Shown one piece after another: positions 1 to 6,763 of a stretch of DNA of 16,109 bases. The notes under the pieces are model-generated. The model made no database searches and had not been told where the DNA came from. It saw nothing but the letters and a program-made list of their open reading frames with translations. Source of the DNA: CAYQCE01 sp964415885 (GTDB lineage Bacteria > Zixibacteria > MSB-5A5 > JAABVY01 > JAHJOQ01); NCBI GenBank assembly GCA_964415885.1, contig CAYQCE010000067.1, positions 1 to 16,109 on the forward strand. Reading direction: 5' to 3'. The first letter of the stretch is position 1, and every line of letters starts with the position of its first letter. The position numbers and the translations under genes were made by a program.

Positions 1-150
1 GGCGGGAATCCAGTGCCCGATTGATTCGAGACATACGGTAGCATGTAACGGGCCGAGAGACCGTTACCTCGCGTTCGTACAGGCCTATCTTCGCGGCGTT
101 GATGGGCGGATATCAGTGTAGGTGATTCTCTAAGCAAACGACGCCAAGAA
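1..150. other. Left-edge intergenic stretch, no gene seen
   Basis: No convincing reading frame or tRNA is visible. One perfect 7-bp hairpin is present: GTAACGG at 45-51 and CCGTTAC at 61-67, separated by 9 nt. It has no T-tract, so it is not clearly a terminator. The stretch lies downstream of the M23 peptidase gene on the minus strand. Confidence 0.5.
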
Positions 151-180
151 GAAAGGCAACCAATCTCTCGGTTGCCTTTC
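151..180 (-). terminator. Terminator of the M23 peptidase gene
   Basis: A perfect 11-bp inverted repeat, GAAAGGCAACC (151-161) and GGTTGCCTTTC (170-180), has an 8-nt loop. Read on the minus strand it lies 24 nt after the peptidase stop codon. The stem ends in a T-rich run (TTTCTTCTT), as expected for a rho-independent terminator. Confidence 0.75.
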
Positions 181-204
181 AAATTCGAGTCTAAGTCCTG
201 TCGA

Positions 205-1134
205 TCAATAGACCGCAGCGTGATCCGTTACCATCTCGTCGTGCAGGACGTACTTGAACGGATTCACCGACTTGCCGTTGTGGGTGACGGCATAGTGCAG
301 GTGGGTTCCGGTCGAATAGCCGGTATTGCCCATCTCGCCGATCTTGTCGCCGCGTTCGACCTTCTGACCGTTTCTGACGGTGTACTTGTGGAGGTGCCCG
401 AACATAGTCTTAATGCCGTTTCCGTGATCGATAACGAGCGTCTTGCCCATCCGGCCCTTGTTGCCGGCGAACGACACGGTTCCAGCCGCCGTAGCATAGA
501 CCGGCGTACCCGTACGGTTTGCAATATCGATTCCGGCGTGGAGGGATTTGAAACCCGAGATTGGGTGCGGCATGATGCCGTAGCCCCGGGTCAGATAGCC
601 TTCGCACGGCATAATCGAAGGTATGTGATCGAGTTCGCTCTTCTTGTTCTTCAGTCGCTCATATATCGACTTGAACTGCTTGGTCTCGAAGGAGGACAGC
701 CTCACCAGCTCGTCCACCTCCATCTCGGTGTGGTAGGCACGCTGCTCGGCCTGCGACATGTCAGACATATCGAACAGAACCGGACCACCGATACCGAGCA
801 TCCTCTCCTGATCGTCGATCTCCGGAAGATCAAAAATGGCTCTGATGGCCTTCTCGTTCTCCACGAGCTGAGCATAGCTCACGTGTAGCTCATCGATCGT
901 AGACTGCATTTCGGTGAGCCTGCCGGAGAGCTTGTCGTTTTCGTTCTCGAGAGACGCAAGCTTTGATCTGTCAAACTGTTCGCCGAAATAATCGTAGGAG
1001 AAGAATAGAGATGCGCCAACGAATACCATACAGAATACGCTGAACGCAAGCAGGACGAACGAGTCCACGTTAAAACGATAGGTCTTTCCGTCTCCGCTGG
1101 GGATAACTAAGAAAGTAAAGCTCTTGTTTCGCAT
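205..1134 (-). CDS. M23 (LytM-type) metallopeptidase, membrane-anchored
   Basis: This is a 309-residue cell-wall peptidase-family protein. A short cytoplasmic N-terminus is followed by one membrane segment at about 27-47, a coiled-coil-like stretch at about 55-98, a linker, and a C-terminal LytM domain at about 178-295. The zinc-site motifs are intact: HAGID (H199, D203), HLH (H247, H249) and HLH (H278, H280). Members of the family cut peptide cross-links in peptidoglycan, or activate amidases when degenerate. The intact motifs favour an active enzyme working in the periplasm. The anchor plus coiled coil plus LytM layout matches proteins annotated as murein hydrolase activators or M23 peptidases in many Gram-negatives. 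ATG at 1134 follows a weak AAGGGG Shine-Dalgarno. The gene has its own sigma70 promoter and a terminator, so it is probably monocistronic. The substrate bond is not known. Confidence 0.93.
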   Translation of the reverse strand: MRNKSFTFLVIPSGDGKTYRFNVDSFVLLAFSVFCMVFVGASLFFSYDYFGEQFDRSKLASLENENDKLSGRLTEMQSTIDELHVSYAQLVENEKAIRAIFDLPEIDDQERMLGIGGPVLFDMSDMSQAEQRAYHTEMEVDELVRLSSFETKQFKSIYERLKNKKSELDHIPSIMPCEGYLTRGYGIMPHPISGFKSLHAGIDIANRTGTPVYATAAGTVSFAGNKGRMGKTLVIDHGNGIKTMFGHLHKYTVRNGQKVERGDKIGEMGNTGYSTGTHLHYAVTHNGKSVNPFKYVLHDEMVTDHAAVY

Positions 1135-1170
1135 CTTCTGGTCCCCTTGCCGACGTAAAAAGTTCCGACC

Positions 1171-1199
1171 AACTTAGGCGTGTTCAACGCTATTGTCAA
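1171..1199 (-). promoter_or_regulatory. Sigma70-type promoter of the M23 peptidase gene
   Basis: On the minus strand a consensus -35 box TTGACA (1194-1199) is followed by a 17-nt spacer and TAAGTT (1171-1176). The start codon lies about 36 nt beyond the -10 box. A GGAACTT sequence also occurs between the -10 box and the start codon, but it is too close to the gene to be the main promoter. Confidence 0.7.
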
Positions 1200-1308
1200 G
1201 AGTTTTCTTGTCGGCTCGCACAATTAAGCTTGTGGTTCCTCGATGCGTAAGACACAGGGACGCAGATGCTTATGCCAGCGAGTCAACCGAGCCCCTGGAA
1301 CCCCAAAC

Positions 1309-1449
1309 CTATTTAATCAACATGTATTCCTTCCTCAGAATCTTGTTGACCACCTTCACAAATTTCTCAGACTCCAGATTCTGGAGGCTATAGAGGTGCC
1401 AATATGTCTTCTTTGGAAGCTTTACACTGTCCTTTTTACGTTTCCGCAT
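1309..1449 (-). CDS. Possible small basic protein (46 aa)
   Basis: I do not recognise this protein. It is 46 residues, rich in Lys and Arg (starts MRKRKKDSVK, ends KEYMLIK), with a plausible amphipathic C-terminal half and few rare residues. A longer frame starts at 1509, but ATG at 1449 has a far better Shine-Dalgarno (GGAAGG, 9 nt upstream). It sits on the same strand as the M23 gene, 110 nt before that gene's promoter. Composition and ribosome binding site support coding. The short length, lack of a clear terminator and lack of a family match leave it uncertain. It could instead be a chance frame in a gene-poor region. Confidence 0.4.
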   Translation of the reverse strand: MRKRKKDSVKLPKKTYWHLYSLQNLESEKFVKVVNKILRKEYMLIK

Positions 1450-1820
1450 TTCCTTCACCCTTCCAGCCGAGCTGTCAGGGCGAAGACTCCCTAACAGCAT
1501 TATCGGCAATGAGCACTTCCGCTTTACTTTCCAATTACAATATTGAGCAAGCCCTCTGCCGCGCCTGTGTGCGAAACTTGCGCACGCTGAATCCTGTCCA
1601 ACAGGCTTGCTCGCAGAAGCATCGCTCGTGCGTTCAGGAAATGCACATCAGACAAAGGCCGGGCGCAATCCGATCGACACCACACAGAATGGGATTCCAT
1701 CCACAGTTGTCGTAATCAACTGGAGACCAGAACCTTACATGCCAAGCGACTGGCTCCCACTCTTATTTGTGGATCAGAAGGCGGGCCTCCGCTGGGGACA
1801 GGCGGTTTCGGAGATTTTGT
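1450..1820. other. Gene-poor intergenic region with nested inverted repeats
   Basis: About 370 nt separate the minus-strand small frame from the ECF operon. Plus-strand frames here have no ribosome binding site and non-protein-like composition. GAGCAAGCC (1545-1553) pairs perfectly with GGCTTGCTC (1604-1612). Between the arms lie two small stems, GTGCG/CGCAC (1569-1573, 1581-1585) and CCTGT/ACAGG (1593-1597, 1601-1605). The second competes with the outer stem for two bases. This could be a structured RNA, a binding site for a regulator, or a decayed repeat. Confidence 0.4.
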
Positions 1821-1849
1821 TTGTGTTTTGTGGGAAGCCGTTCTATTTT
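1821..1849 (+). promoter_or_regulatory. Probable promoter of the ECF sigma/toastrack operon
   Basis: TTGTGT (1821-1826), a 17-nt spacer and TATTTT (1844-1849) form a reasonable sigma70-type promoter. It ends about 40 nt before the proposed start of the ECF sigma gene. Its place inside the longest open frame argues that translation starts after it. A small stem, GCGA/TCGC (1858-1861, 1866-1869), follows. Confidence 0.45.
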
Positions 1850-1889
1850 ATTCTTCTGCGAAACTTCGCGAGTAAGGCACCGTAAACCC

Positions 1890-2474
1890 TTGGCGGAGGC
1901 ATCAGGGCTGCAGGAGCAAGACGAAAATCTGATCGAGCGGGCGCTGAATGGAGACCAGACGGCATACGAGAAACTGCTCGTCAGACACAAAAAGGCTATT
2001 TTCCATGTCATCCAGAAGATAGTCAGGAATCCCGAGGAAACTCAGGATCTGGTCCAGGAGACGTTTATGAAGGCCTTCAACGCGCTCTCCTCTTATCGAT
2101 CTGAGTACCGATTCTCTACGTGGCTCTATAAAATCGCCGCCAACTGCGCCATCGACTTCGTAAGAAAGAAGCGCATCGAAGCCTTCTCGCTGGACCGCCC
2201 GATCGAAACGAAAGACGGACAGGTTGAATTTGAGCTGCCGGACAGCACTTGGGATCCGGAACGCGACCTTGTTCGAAAGCAGAAGCTCCGATCCATTGAT
2301 GATGCCATCGAGTCGCTTCCCGACAAGTATCGGGAGGTAATTATCTACCGGCATCGGGACGATAAACCGTATGAGGAGATCGCCGACATCCTGAAGGTCC
2401 CGGTCGGTACTGTCAAGGCAAGGATTTTCAGAGCACGCGAGCTTCTGAAGAAAAAGCTCAAGTCAATCAGGTAG
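1890..2474 (+). CDS. ECF-type RNA polymerase sigma factor
   Basis: This is a 194-residue sigma-70 family protein with only regions 2 and 4, the hallmark of ECF factors. Region 2 is at about 24-95, with the core-binding QDLVQETFMKAF segment and the -10-recognising FSTWLYKIAANCAIDFVRKK segment. Region 4 is at about 138-191, with the LPDKYREV and YEEIADILKVPVGTVKARIFRARELL helix-turn-helix. It directs RNA polymerase to a specific gene set, usually an envelope stress regulon. The frame is open back to ATG 1767, but the extra residues look non-native and cover a promoter. TTG at 1890 gives a normal ECF N-terminus, though its ribosome binding site (AAGG) is weak. The stop overlaps the Shine-Dalgarno of the next gene, so the two are co-transcribed. 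No zinc-finger or other anti-sigma gene lies beside it; the following exported protein occupies that slot. Confidence 0.9.
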   Translation: MAEASGLQEQDENLIERALNGDQTAYEKLLVRHKKAIFHVIQKIVRNPEETQDLVQETFMKAFNALSSYRSEYRFSTWLYKIAANCAIDFVRKKRIEAFSLDRPIETKDGQVEFELPDSTWDPERDLVRKQKLRSIDDAIESLPDKYREVIIYRHRDDKPYEEIADILKVPVGTVKARIFRARELLKKKLKSIR

Positions 2475-2484
2475 GAGCGGTGCC

Positions 2485-3546
2485 ATGAAGAGGATAGTCC
2501 TGTTAGCCACAGCAGCCACACTCTTGCTCGGCTGTTGCGCACTGGCCGACGTTTACACATTCCGGTCATACAATGAATACCCGGTGAACGATAAGTTCAA
2601 TCTCCGAATATCCAACACGGCGGGAAGCATCAACATCGAACGATCACAGAGCCCTCTACTGATTATCGATGCCGAGAAGAAGATTCAGGCGTCGAATAGA
2701 CGGGATGCTGAGAGGCTCGAAAGAGAGATTTCGATTGATGTCGATGCGAAACCGAATCGTGTCCAGATTCAAACGCATTACCCGGATTTCAGCAAGGGAG
2801 ATTCGTTCTGGGAGAAGCTCCTCGATATCAAGAAGGATGATTTCGGATATGTTGACTACTATATTAAGGTGCCGTCTGAAGTCGATATCGAAGTATCCTC
2901 GACATCCGGATCGGTCGTGATAGTCGATCAAACGGGCGAGATCGAGATATCGGTCACATCGGGTGACACACGGATCAGGAACTTGATCGGAGACATCACA
3001 ATCACGAGCACATCGGGGAATATTGATATCGCCGAAGTCTACGGCAATGTCGAGGTTCGATCGACCTCATCGGACGCCCTGATCGAAAACGTCACCGGCA
3101 ATCTCTCATTCCGGTCAACGTCCGGACGGACAGAGGTTTATGGCCTTGCGGGCAATGTCGACCTTCGGAAGACCTCCGGAGACAGCGGACTTTTCAATGT
3201 ACTCGGGAATATCGAGATATCAACAACGTCCGGCAAGATCGAACTCGAACAGGAAGAGGGCGCGCTGCGGATATCATCCCAGTCGAGCGATGTAGAGATC
3301 ACGACTACGATGCTGAATGGCGACAAGTATGTCGCCGAAACCATCTCCGGATCTATCGATTTCAAGATTCCGGTGGGAGTCGACAGCCGCATCGACCTCG
3401 AAACCGTATCGGGGACAATTAACACGAATCTGCCGCTGACGGTGAGGTCTTTTTCGGATCAGCGTCTTTCTGGTGAACTTGGGGCAGGTGGACCACGTAT
3501 AGAACTATCGAGTATAAGCGGAGACATAAAACTCGAAGAAAAGTAG
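2485..3546 (+). CDS. DUF4097 (toastrack) beta-repeat exported protein
   Basis: This 353-residue protein has a signal peptide at 1-21, ending Ala-Leu-Ala. An alternative lipobox-like Leu-Leu-Gly-Cys lies at 14-17, so it may be a lipoprotein. From about residue 120 to the end it is built of short repeats of the form T-S-G-x-(V/I)-x-(V/I) every 18-21 residues (TSGSVVI, TSGDTRI, TSGNIDI, TSSDALI, TSGRTEV, TSGDSGL, TSGKIEL). This is the signature of DUF4097/toastrack beta-solenoid domains, which recur beside PspC and LiaF-type envelope stress genes. The biochemical role is unknown; sensing or scaffolding at the envelope is an inference. ATG 2485 has a GTAGGAG Shine-Dalgarno overlapping the sigma factor stop. 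It lies 10 nt after that gene and 5 nt before the next, so a single operon is likely. Confidence 0.88.
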   Translation: MKRIVLLATAATLLLGCCALADVYTFRSYNEYPVNDKFNLRISNTAGSINIERSQSPLLIIDAEKKIQASNRRDAERLEREISIDVDAKPNRVQIQTHYPDFSKGDSFWEKLLDIKKDDFGYVDYYIKVPSEVDIEVSSTSGSVVIVDQTGEIEISVTSGDTRIRNLIGDITITSTSGNIDIAEVYGNVEVRSTSSDALIENVTGNLSFRSTSGRTEVYGLAGNVDLRKTSGDSGLFNVLGNIEISTTSGKIELEQEEGALRISSQSSDVEITTTMLNGDKYVAETISGSIDFKIPVGVDSRIDLETVSGTINTNLPLTVRSFSDQRLSGELGAGGPRIELSSISGDIKLEEK

Positions 3547-3551
3547 CGGTT

Positions 3552-4658
3552 ATGCAAAGAACCCTCGTCATACTCTCGATTCTGATGCTGTTTTCGGCGC
3601 TGCTTCCGGCTGCGCCTCCGGATGTGCCGGAAGAACCCGCGGAGCCAACCGCTCCAGAGGTCGAGGTCCGACCAGAGGCTGAACCGGTTCCGGAAGAGAA
3701 GTATATCGATATTCGAATCGATGACGACGGAATCCGGGCCATTGATCTCGAAGGAAAAGAGATTACGATTGAGGGCACATTCGGCGAGTCAAAGGAAGCC
3801 CGCGGCATCGAGGATTGCGAAGAATCGATGACGAAATTTGGCACATTCTATGTAAACGAGGATGAGGAGCTGAGCGCCAACCTTGTTGTTTTTGGCGACG
3901 TGATTGTTGAGGGGGCTGTCTTCTGCGATATAGTATCGAGCAAAACAGTCACTCTCGGTCCAACCGCACTTGTCGTTGGAGACATTACTGCGAAGAAACT
4001 GAATGTCGATCCGGAAGCCGAATTCCTCGGATCGTTTACCGAATATGATCTCTCGTTCCCTGGTGGCGATCTTAGAATAGGTCTGCCGAGTCTGCCGGCG
4101 TGGATTTCGGTCATCGTCTTTGGTCTCCTCGTAGCGATGCTCGTCCAGCTCGTCTTTCCGAGGGCAGTCGGCAGAGTCCGCAGCCAGATCGACGACGCGT
4201 TCTTCAAGAATCTCTTTGTCGGCTTTCTGATATTTCTGGCGATTCCGCTCGTTCTCGTTCTTCTTTCAATCACGATTGTGGGTATTCCAGTTGTCGTATT
4301 TGTCTTCCCGTTTGCGCTCGTGGCGGCAATTATCCTGGCGGACATCGGTGCCGCTCAGTTTGCCGGGATATTCCTCGGGCGAAGATTCGAGTCGCTCAAG
4401 TACGGCAGTTCGTATTTGACGACTGCTGCAGGAATTGTTCTTATGATGCTGCCCTGGCTTTTGTCCGGATTCTTTGTCACAGTCGGATCGAGAGGTCTCG
4501 CGATAGCATTCTTCGTGATCGGCAATGTGCTCGCTTCGATGCTCACACTCGCCGGGCTTGGAGCGCTATGGTTCTCGCGATTCGGAACCCGACCGAAGGA
4601 TTTTGACAACTCATCTGACGCGCCCCCCAAGGCCGAGACAACCATCCAGACCAACTGA
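3552..4658 (+). CDS. Bactofilin-like polymer-forming domain fused to a polytopic membrane domain
   Basis: This is a 368-residue envelope protein. A signal peptide at about 1-21 is followed by a Pro/Glu-rich linker at 22-50 and an acidic beta-rich part. A short polymer-forming (bactofilin/DUF583-like) stretch lies at about 108-160, with the ladder LVVFGDVIVEGAVFCDI and ALVVGDITAKKLNV. A membrane domain fills the C-terminal half, with hydrophobic segments at about 181-203, 221-243, 244-265, 288-310 and 316-341. The C-terminal tail is hydrophilic. Bactofilin-like domains form filaments or scaffolds; here the domain would face the periplasm if the signal peptide is cleaved, which is unusual for cytoplasmic bactofilins. 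The gene starts 5 nt after the toastrack gene with a weak ribosome binding site, which suggests translational coupling. Function is not known. It could be a membrane partner of the toastrack proteins. Confidence 0.8.
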   Translation: MQRTLVILSILMLFSALLPAAPPDVPEEPAEPTAPEVEVRPEAEPVPEEKYIDIRIDDDGIRAIDLEGKEITIEGTFGESKEARGIEDCEESMTKFGTFYVNEDEELSANLVVFGDVIVEGAVFCDIVSSKTVTLGPTALVVGDITAKKLNVDPEAEFLGSFTEYDLSFPGGDLRIGLPSLPAWISVIVFGLLVAMLVQLVFPRAVGRVRSQIDDAFFKNLFVGFLIFLAIPLVLVLLSITIVGIPVVVFVFPFALVAAIILADIGAAQFAGIFLGRRFESLKYGSSYLTTAAGIVLMMLPWLLSGFFVTVGSRGLAIAFFVIGNVLASMLTLAGLGALWFSRFGTRPKDFDNSSDAPPKAETTIQTN

Positions 4659-4726
4659 ATCCACAGCCGCCGGCGGTGGGCTGAAAAAGCCGTTACGCCA
4701 GACCCTTCCGCCGTGTTTCGCTGGCG

Positions 4727-4804
4727 TGTGATCTGCCGTCTTTCGAATCCCCAGTGTTTATGCGGCAATCAGTCGGGTCACACCCGCTTTCGGCGTGCTG
4801 AACT
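4727..4804 (+). repeat. Dispersed intergenic repeat, copy A
   Basis: This copy shares an exact 14-mer, TGTGATCTGCCGTC (4727-4740), with 12471-12484. After it, both copies keep in order TATGCG, TCAGTC, CACAC(C/T)CGC, (C/T)T(T/G)CGGCG and CTGAAC/AGGAAC, with small length differences. The ordered set of matches is better explained by a diverged repeat than by chance. No coding capacity is seen. Confidence 0.5.
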
Positions 4805-4891
4805 TGACTGAACCTCCCAAAACTCCTTTTTCAACAGGCTCACAGCGGTGGGTTAACTGCAACTTCCACATGACTTGTACGTAGATCAGCC

Positions 4892-4897
4892 TATAGT
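4892..4897 (+). promoter_or_regulatory. Candidate -10 box of the second toastrack gene
   Basis: TATAGT lies 30 nt before the start codon. No good sigma70 -35 box sits 16-18 nt upstream. Further upstream GCAACTT (4859-4865) followed 16 nt later by TAGATC resembles an ECF-type promoter, so the gene may be driven by the ECF factor. This is weak evidence. Confidence 0.3.
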
Positions 4898-4921
4898 GCA
4901 GGTTAAGTGCAGGAGGCAGGA

Positions 4922-5788
4922 ATGATCCGATTCAAGGGCAAATTCATCGTCGTAACCGCGGCCTTACTGGTTGCCATGGCCCCGCTTCTCGCTGGCGAGA
5001 TAAAAGACGAGGATTTCAAAGTGGACCTGGCAGATGAGAGCGAAGTCTATGTAGAATTCGATTTCAGCATCGGGAATCTCGATATCCGGCCGGGACCGTC
5101 GGATATTGTCGCTCATTTCATCGGCGAATACGATGAGCGGGATTTCAAGTACGACTTTGATTACAATAAGAAGGAGGAATTCGGCGATCTGGTGTTCGAC
5201 GTCTCCGTAAAGAACCGCGGACTCCGTGATATGGATGGTAAAGACAACTACTGGAGGGTCGAACTCGGAAACGGTGTTCCGATGGACTTGAACATCGAAA
5301 TCGGAGCCGCTGACTGCAGGTTCGATCTAAGCGGAGTTCGGCTGAAGAGCCTCGATTTGAACATCGGCGCAGCGGATGCTGATGTCCGTTTCTCGGAACG
5401 CAATCCCGAAACTCTGAACAAGATCAAAGTTGACGTCGGGGCATCATCTCTGGTCATGACCGAGCTTGCCAACTCGAACTTCAGGTTCCTCGAGTTTGAC
5501 GGCGGTGTCGGCTCGTATGAGATAGATTTTGATGGAGAGTTCGATTTCGAGGCGGAGGCACTCATCTCCGTAGGGCTCGGTTCGCTCGATATCTTCATCC
5601 CGGGAAACGTCGGAGTCAGGCTTAGCGCCGACGACGGGTTATTCTCGTCCGTTGACTTCCCCAGGCATAAGTTCAGAGAAATCAGCGATGGCATGTGGGA
5701 ATCGAAGAACTGGGACGAGGCATCCGGGCATCTCGAGCTCGATATCGAGGTAGGCATGGGCTCAATCGACATCTCGTATGGAAGATAA
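4922..5788 (+). CDS. Second toastrack/LiaF-C-like exported protein
   Basis: This 288-residue protein has a signal peptide at 1-24 (MIRFKGKFIVV..., cleavage after Leu-Leu-Ala). The mature part is an acidic beta-rich repeat domain with recurring G-(A/S)-x-x-x motifs: SIGNLDI at 49-55, EIGAADC at 126-132, NIGAADA at 147-153, DVGASSL at 171-177, GGVGSYE at 194-200, SVGLGSLDIFIP at 216-227 and EVGMGSIDI at 276-284. This pattern matches the toastrack family and the C-terminal domain of LiaF-type cell-wall stress proteins, which are implicated in antibiotic and envelope stress responses. ATG 4922 is chosen over GTG 4907 because AGGAGG sits 5 nt upstream of it. It follows the ECF/toastrack/bactofilin-like genes on the same strand after a 263-nt gap. 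It is probably functionally linked but separately promoted. Its molecular activity is unknown. Confidence 0.8.
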   Translation: MIRFKGKFIVVTAALLVAMAPLLAGEIKDEDFKVDLADESEVYVEFDFSIGNLDIRPGPSDIVAHFIGEYDERDFKYDFDYNKKEEFGDLVFDVSVKNRGLRDMDGKDNYWRVELGNGVPMDLNIEIGAADCRFDLSGVRLKSLDLNIGAADADVRFSERNPETLNKIKVDVGASSLVMTELANSNFRFLEFDGGVGSYEIDFDGEFDFEAEALISVGLGSLDIFIPGNVGVRLSADDGLFSSVDFPRHKFREISDGMWESKNWDEASGHLELDIEVGMGSIDISYGR

Positions 5789-5849
5789 CGAAGATAACCA
5801 AGACGAACCGGAGAGCTTCTGTTTTCCGTTTGACCTACTCCCGCAATTA

Positions 5850-5881
5850 GAAAGGGAAGGTCAAATGTGACCTTCCCTTCT
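5850..5881. terminator. Bidirectional terminator between convergent genes
   Basis: A perfect 12-bp stem, AAGGGAAGGTCA (5852-5863) and TGACCTTCCCTT (5868-5879), has a 4-nt loop. It lies between the plus-strand toastrack gene and the minus-strand sigma gene. The flanks are T-rich on the plus side (CTTTC) and on the minus side (TCTAATT), so it can serve both transcripts. Confidence 0.75.
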
Positions 5882-5908
5882 TTCAATAGCAACGATTCTC
5901 TTCAATTG

Positions 5909-6763
5909 TCAGTTCAGGTACGCCCGCAGAGAACGTGATCTTGAAGCGTGCCTGAGTCTTCGGATAGCTTTCTCTTTAATCTGCCTGACCCTCTCGCGGG
6001 TTAGAGAGAAGCGAGCGCCAATCTCTTCCAATGTTAATGCCTTCTCATGAGTGAGGCCAAAATATAGATTGATAACTTCGGCTTCGCGAGGCGTCAAGGT
6101 CTCAAGCGCCTTTGCAATCTCGGCCTTGAGAGAGTTCTTGAGCAGTGCCTCGTCGGGTGCAGGCTGAAACTCATCCTCCAAAACGTCGATGAGACTGTTG
6201 TCTTCCGATGACGAGAACGGGGCATCGAGCGACAGATGCGTATTCGAAATCTTCAACGTATCTGACACTTCCGACTCGGTGAGCTCGAGCTCGACAGCGA
6301 TTTCGTCCGGGGAGGGCTCCCGTCCGTATGTCTGTTCGAGTGAACTCGATACCTTACCGATCTTGTGCAGAGTACCCACCCGGTTAAGCGGAAGACGGAC
6401 AATGCGTGACTGCTCGGCCAGAGCCTGCAGTATCGCCTGTCTGATCCACCAAACCGCATAGGAGATGAACTTGAAGCCACGGGTCTCGTCAAAACGCTTT
6501 GCCGCCTTAATGAGTCCGATATTACCTTCGTTGATAAGGTCGGCCAGCGAGAGGCCCTGGTTCTGATATTGCTTCGCAACCGACACGACAAACCTGAGGT
6601 TTGCCTTGGTCAGTTTCTCGAGAGCAATCTGATCTCCCTGATGAATCCTCCGGGCAAGATCGACTTCCTCGTCCGGTGTCAATAGGGGAGTCTCACCAAT
6701 TTCGCGCAGATATAGATCTAATGATCTGTCCTCATCGCGATATTTTCTCGACTGCCTTGGCAA
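5909..6763 (-). CDS. rpoD: Primary-type RNA polymerase sigma factor (RpoD/SigA family)
   Basis: This is a 284-residue sigma-70 protein with regions 1.2 (about 13-45), 2 (51-120), 3 (130-205) and 4 (215-275). Region 2 carries the strongly conserved TKANLRFVVSVAKQYQNQG, DLINEGNIGLIKAAKRFD and RGFKFISYAVWWIRQAI segments. Region 4 carries TLEEIGARFSLTRERVRQIKEKAIRRLR. Lack of region 1.1 and a length near 285 match the housekeeping sigma factor of Bacteroidota and relatives, so this is probably the main sigma factor, though a group 2 paralogue cannot be excluded. The start is odd: TTG 6763 lies 12 nt from AGGAGG, and directly upstream and in frame is ATG-GCT-AAA-TAA. Either a 3-codon leader is coupled to the TTG start or an ancestral N-terminus has gained a stop. 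It lies 54 nt downstream of the HtrA gene and may be co-transcribed with it. Confidence 0.93.
   Translation of the reverse strand: MPRQSRKYRDEDRSLDLYLREIGETPLLTPDEEVDLARRIHQGDQIALEKLTKANLRFVVSVAKQYQNQGLSLADLINEGNIGLIKAAKRFDETRGFKFISYAVWWIRQAILQALAEQSRIVRLPLNRVGTLHKIGKVSSSLEQTYGREPSPDEIAVELELTESEVSDTLKISNTHLSLDAPFSSSEDNSLIDVLEDEFQPAPDEALLKNSLKAEIAKALETLTPREAEVINLYFGLTHEKALTLEEIGARFSLTRERVRQIKEKAIRRLRHASRSRSLRAYLN

Larger units (their letters stand above)
4659..4921. other. Structured intergenic region before the second toastrack gene
   Basis: This 263-nt gap breaks the operon. It holds several inverted repeats: a 10-bp palindrome CCGCCGGCGG (4667-4676), CAGCC/GGCTG (4664-4668, 4679-4683), GGCT/AGCC (4679-4691), and ACGCCAG/CTGGCGT (4695-4701, 4721-4727). 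A diverged repeat shared with 12471-12557 begins at 4727. GCTGAAAAAGCC (near 4680) and CTTTTTCAACAGGCT (near 4827) are roughly inverted relative to each other. None has the T-tract of a clean terminator. The right end carries the likely promoter and ribosome binding site of the next gene. Confidence 0.45.

Noticed and set aside
1..120. Possible tRNA or small RNA at the left edge
   Set aside because: A 7-bp hairpin exists, but there is no cloverleaf, T-loop or acceptor pairing.
172..888. 238-codon plus-strand frame opposite the M23 gene
   Set aside because: It is wholly antisense to a clear M23 domain with intact catalytic motifs, has no ribosome binding site, and its translation resembles no protein.
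1404..1885. Two plus-strand frames in the gap before the ECF gene
   Set aside because: They have no ribosome binding site, an odd composition, overlap each other, and one crosses the likely operon promoter.
1767..1889. N-terminal extension of the ECF sigma factor to ATG 1767
   Set aside because: The 41 extra residues are Arg/Phe/Cys-rich and unlike ECF N-termini, and the DNA contains a promoter-like pair of boxes at 1821-1849.
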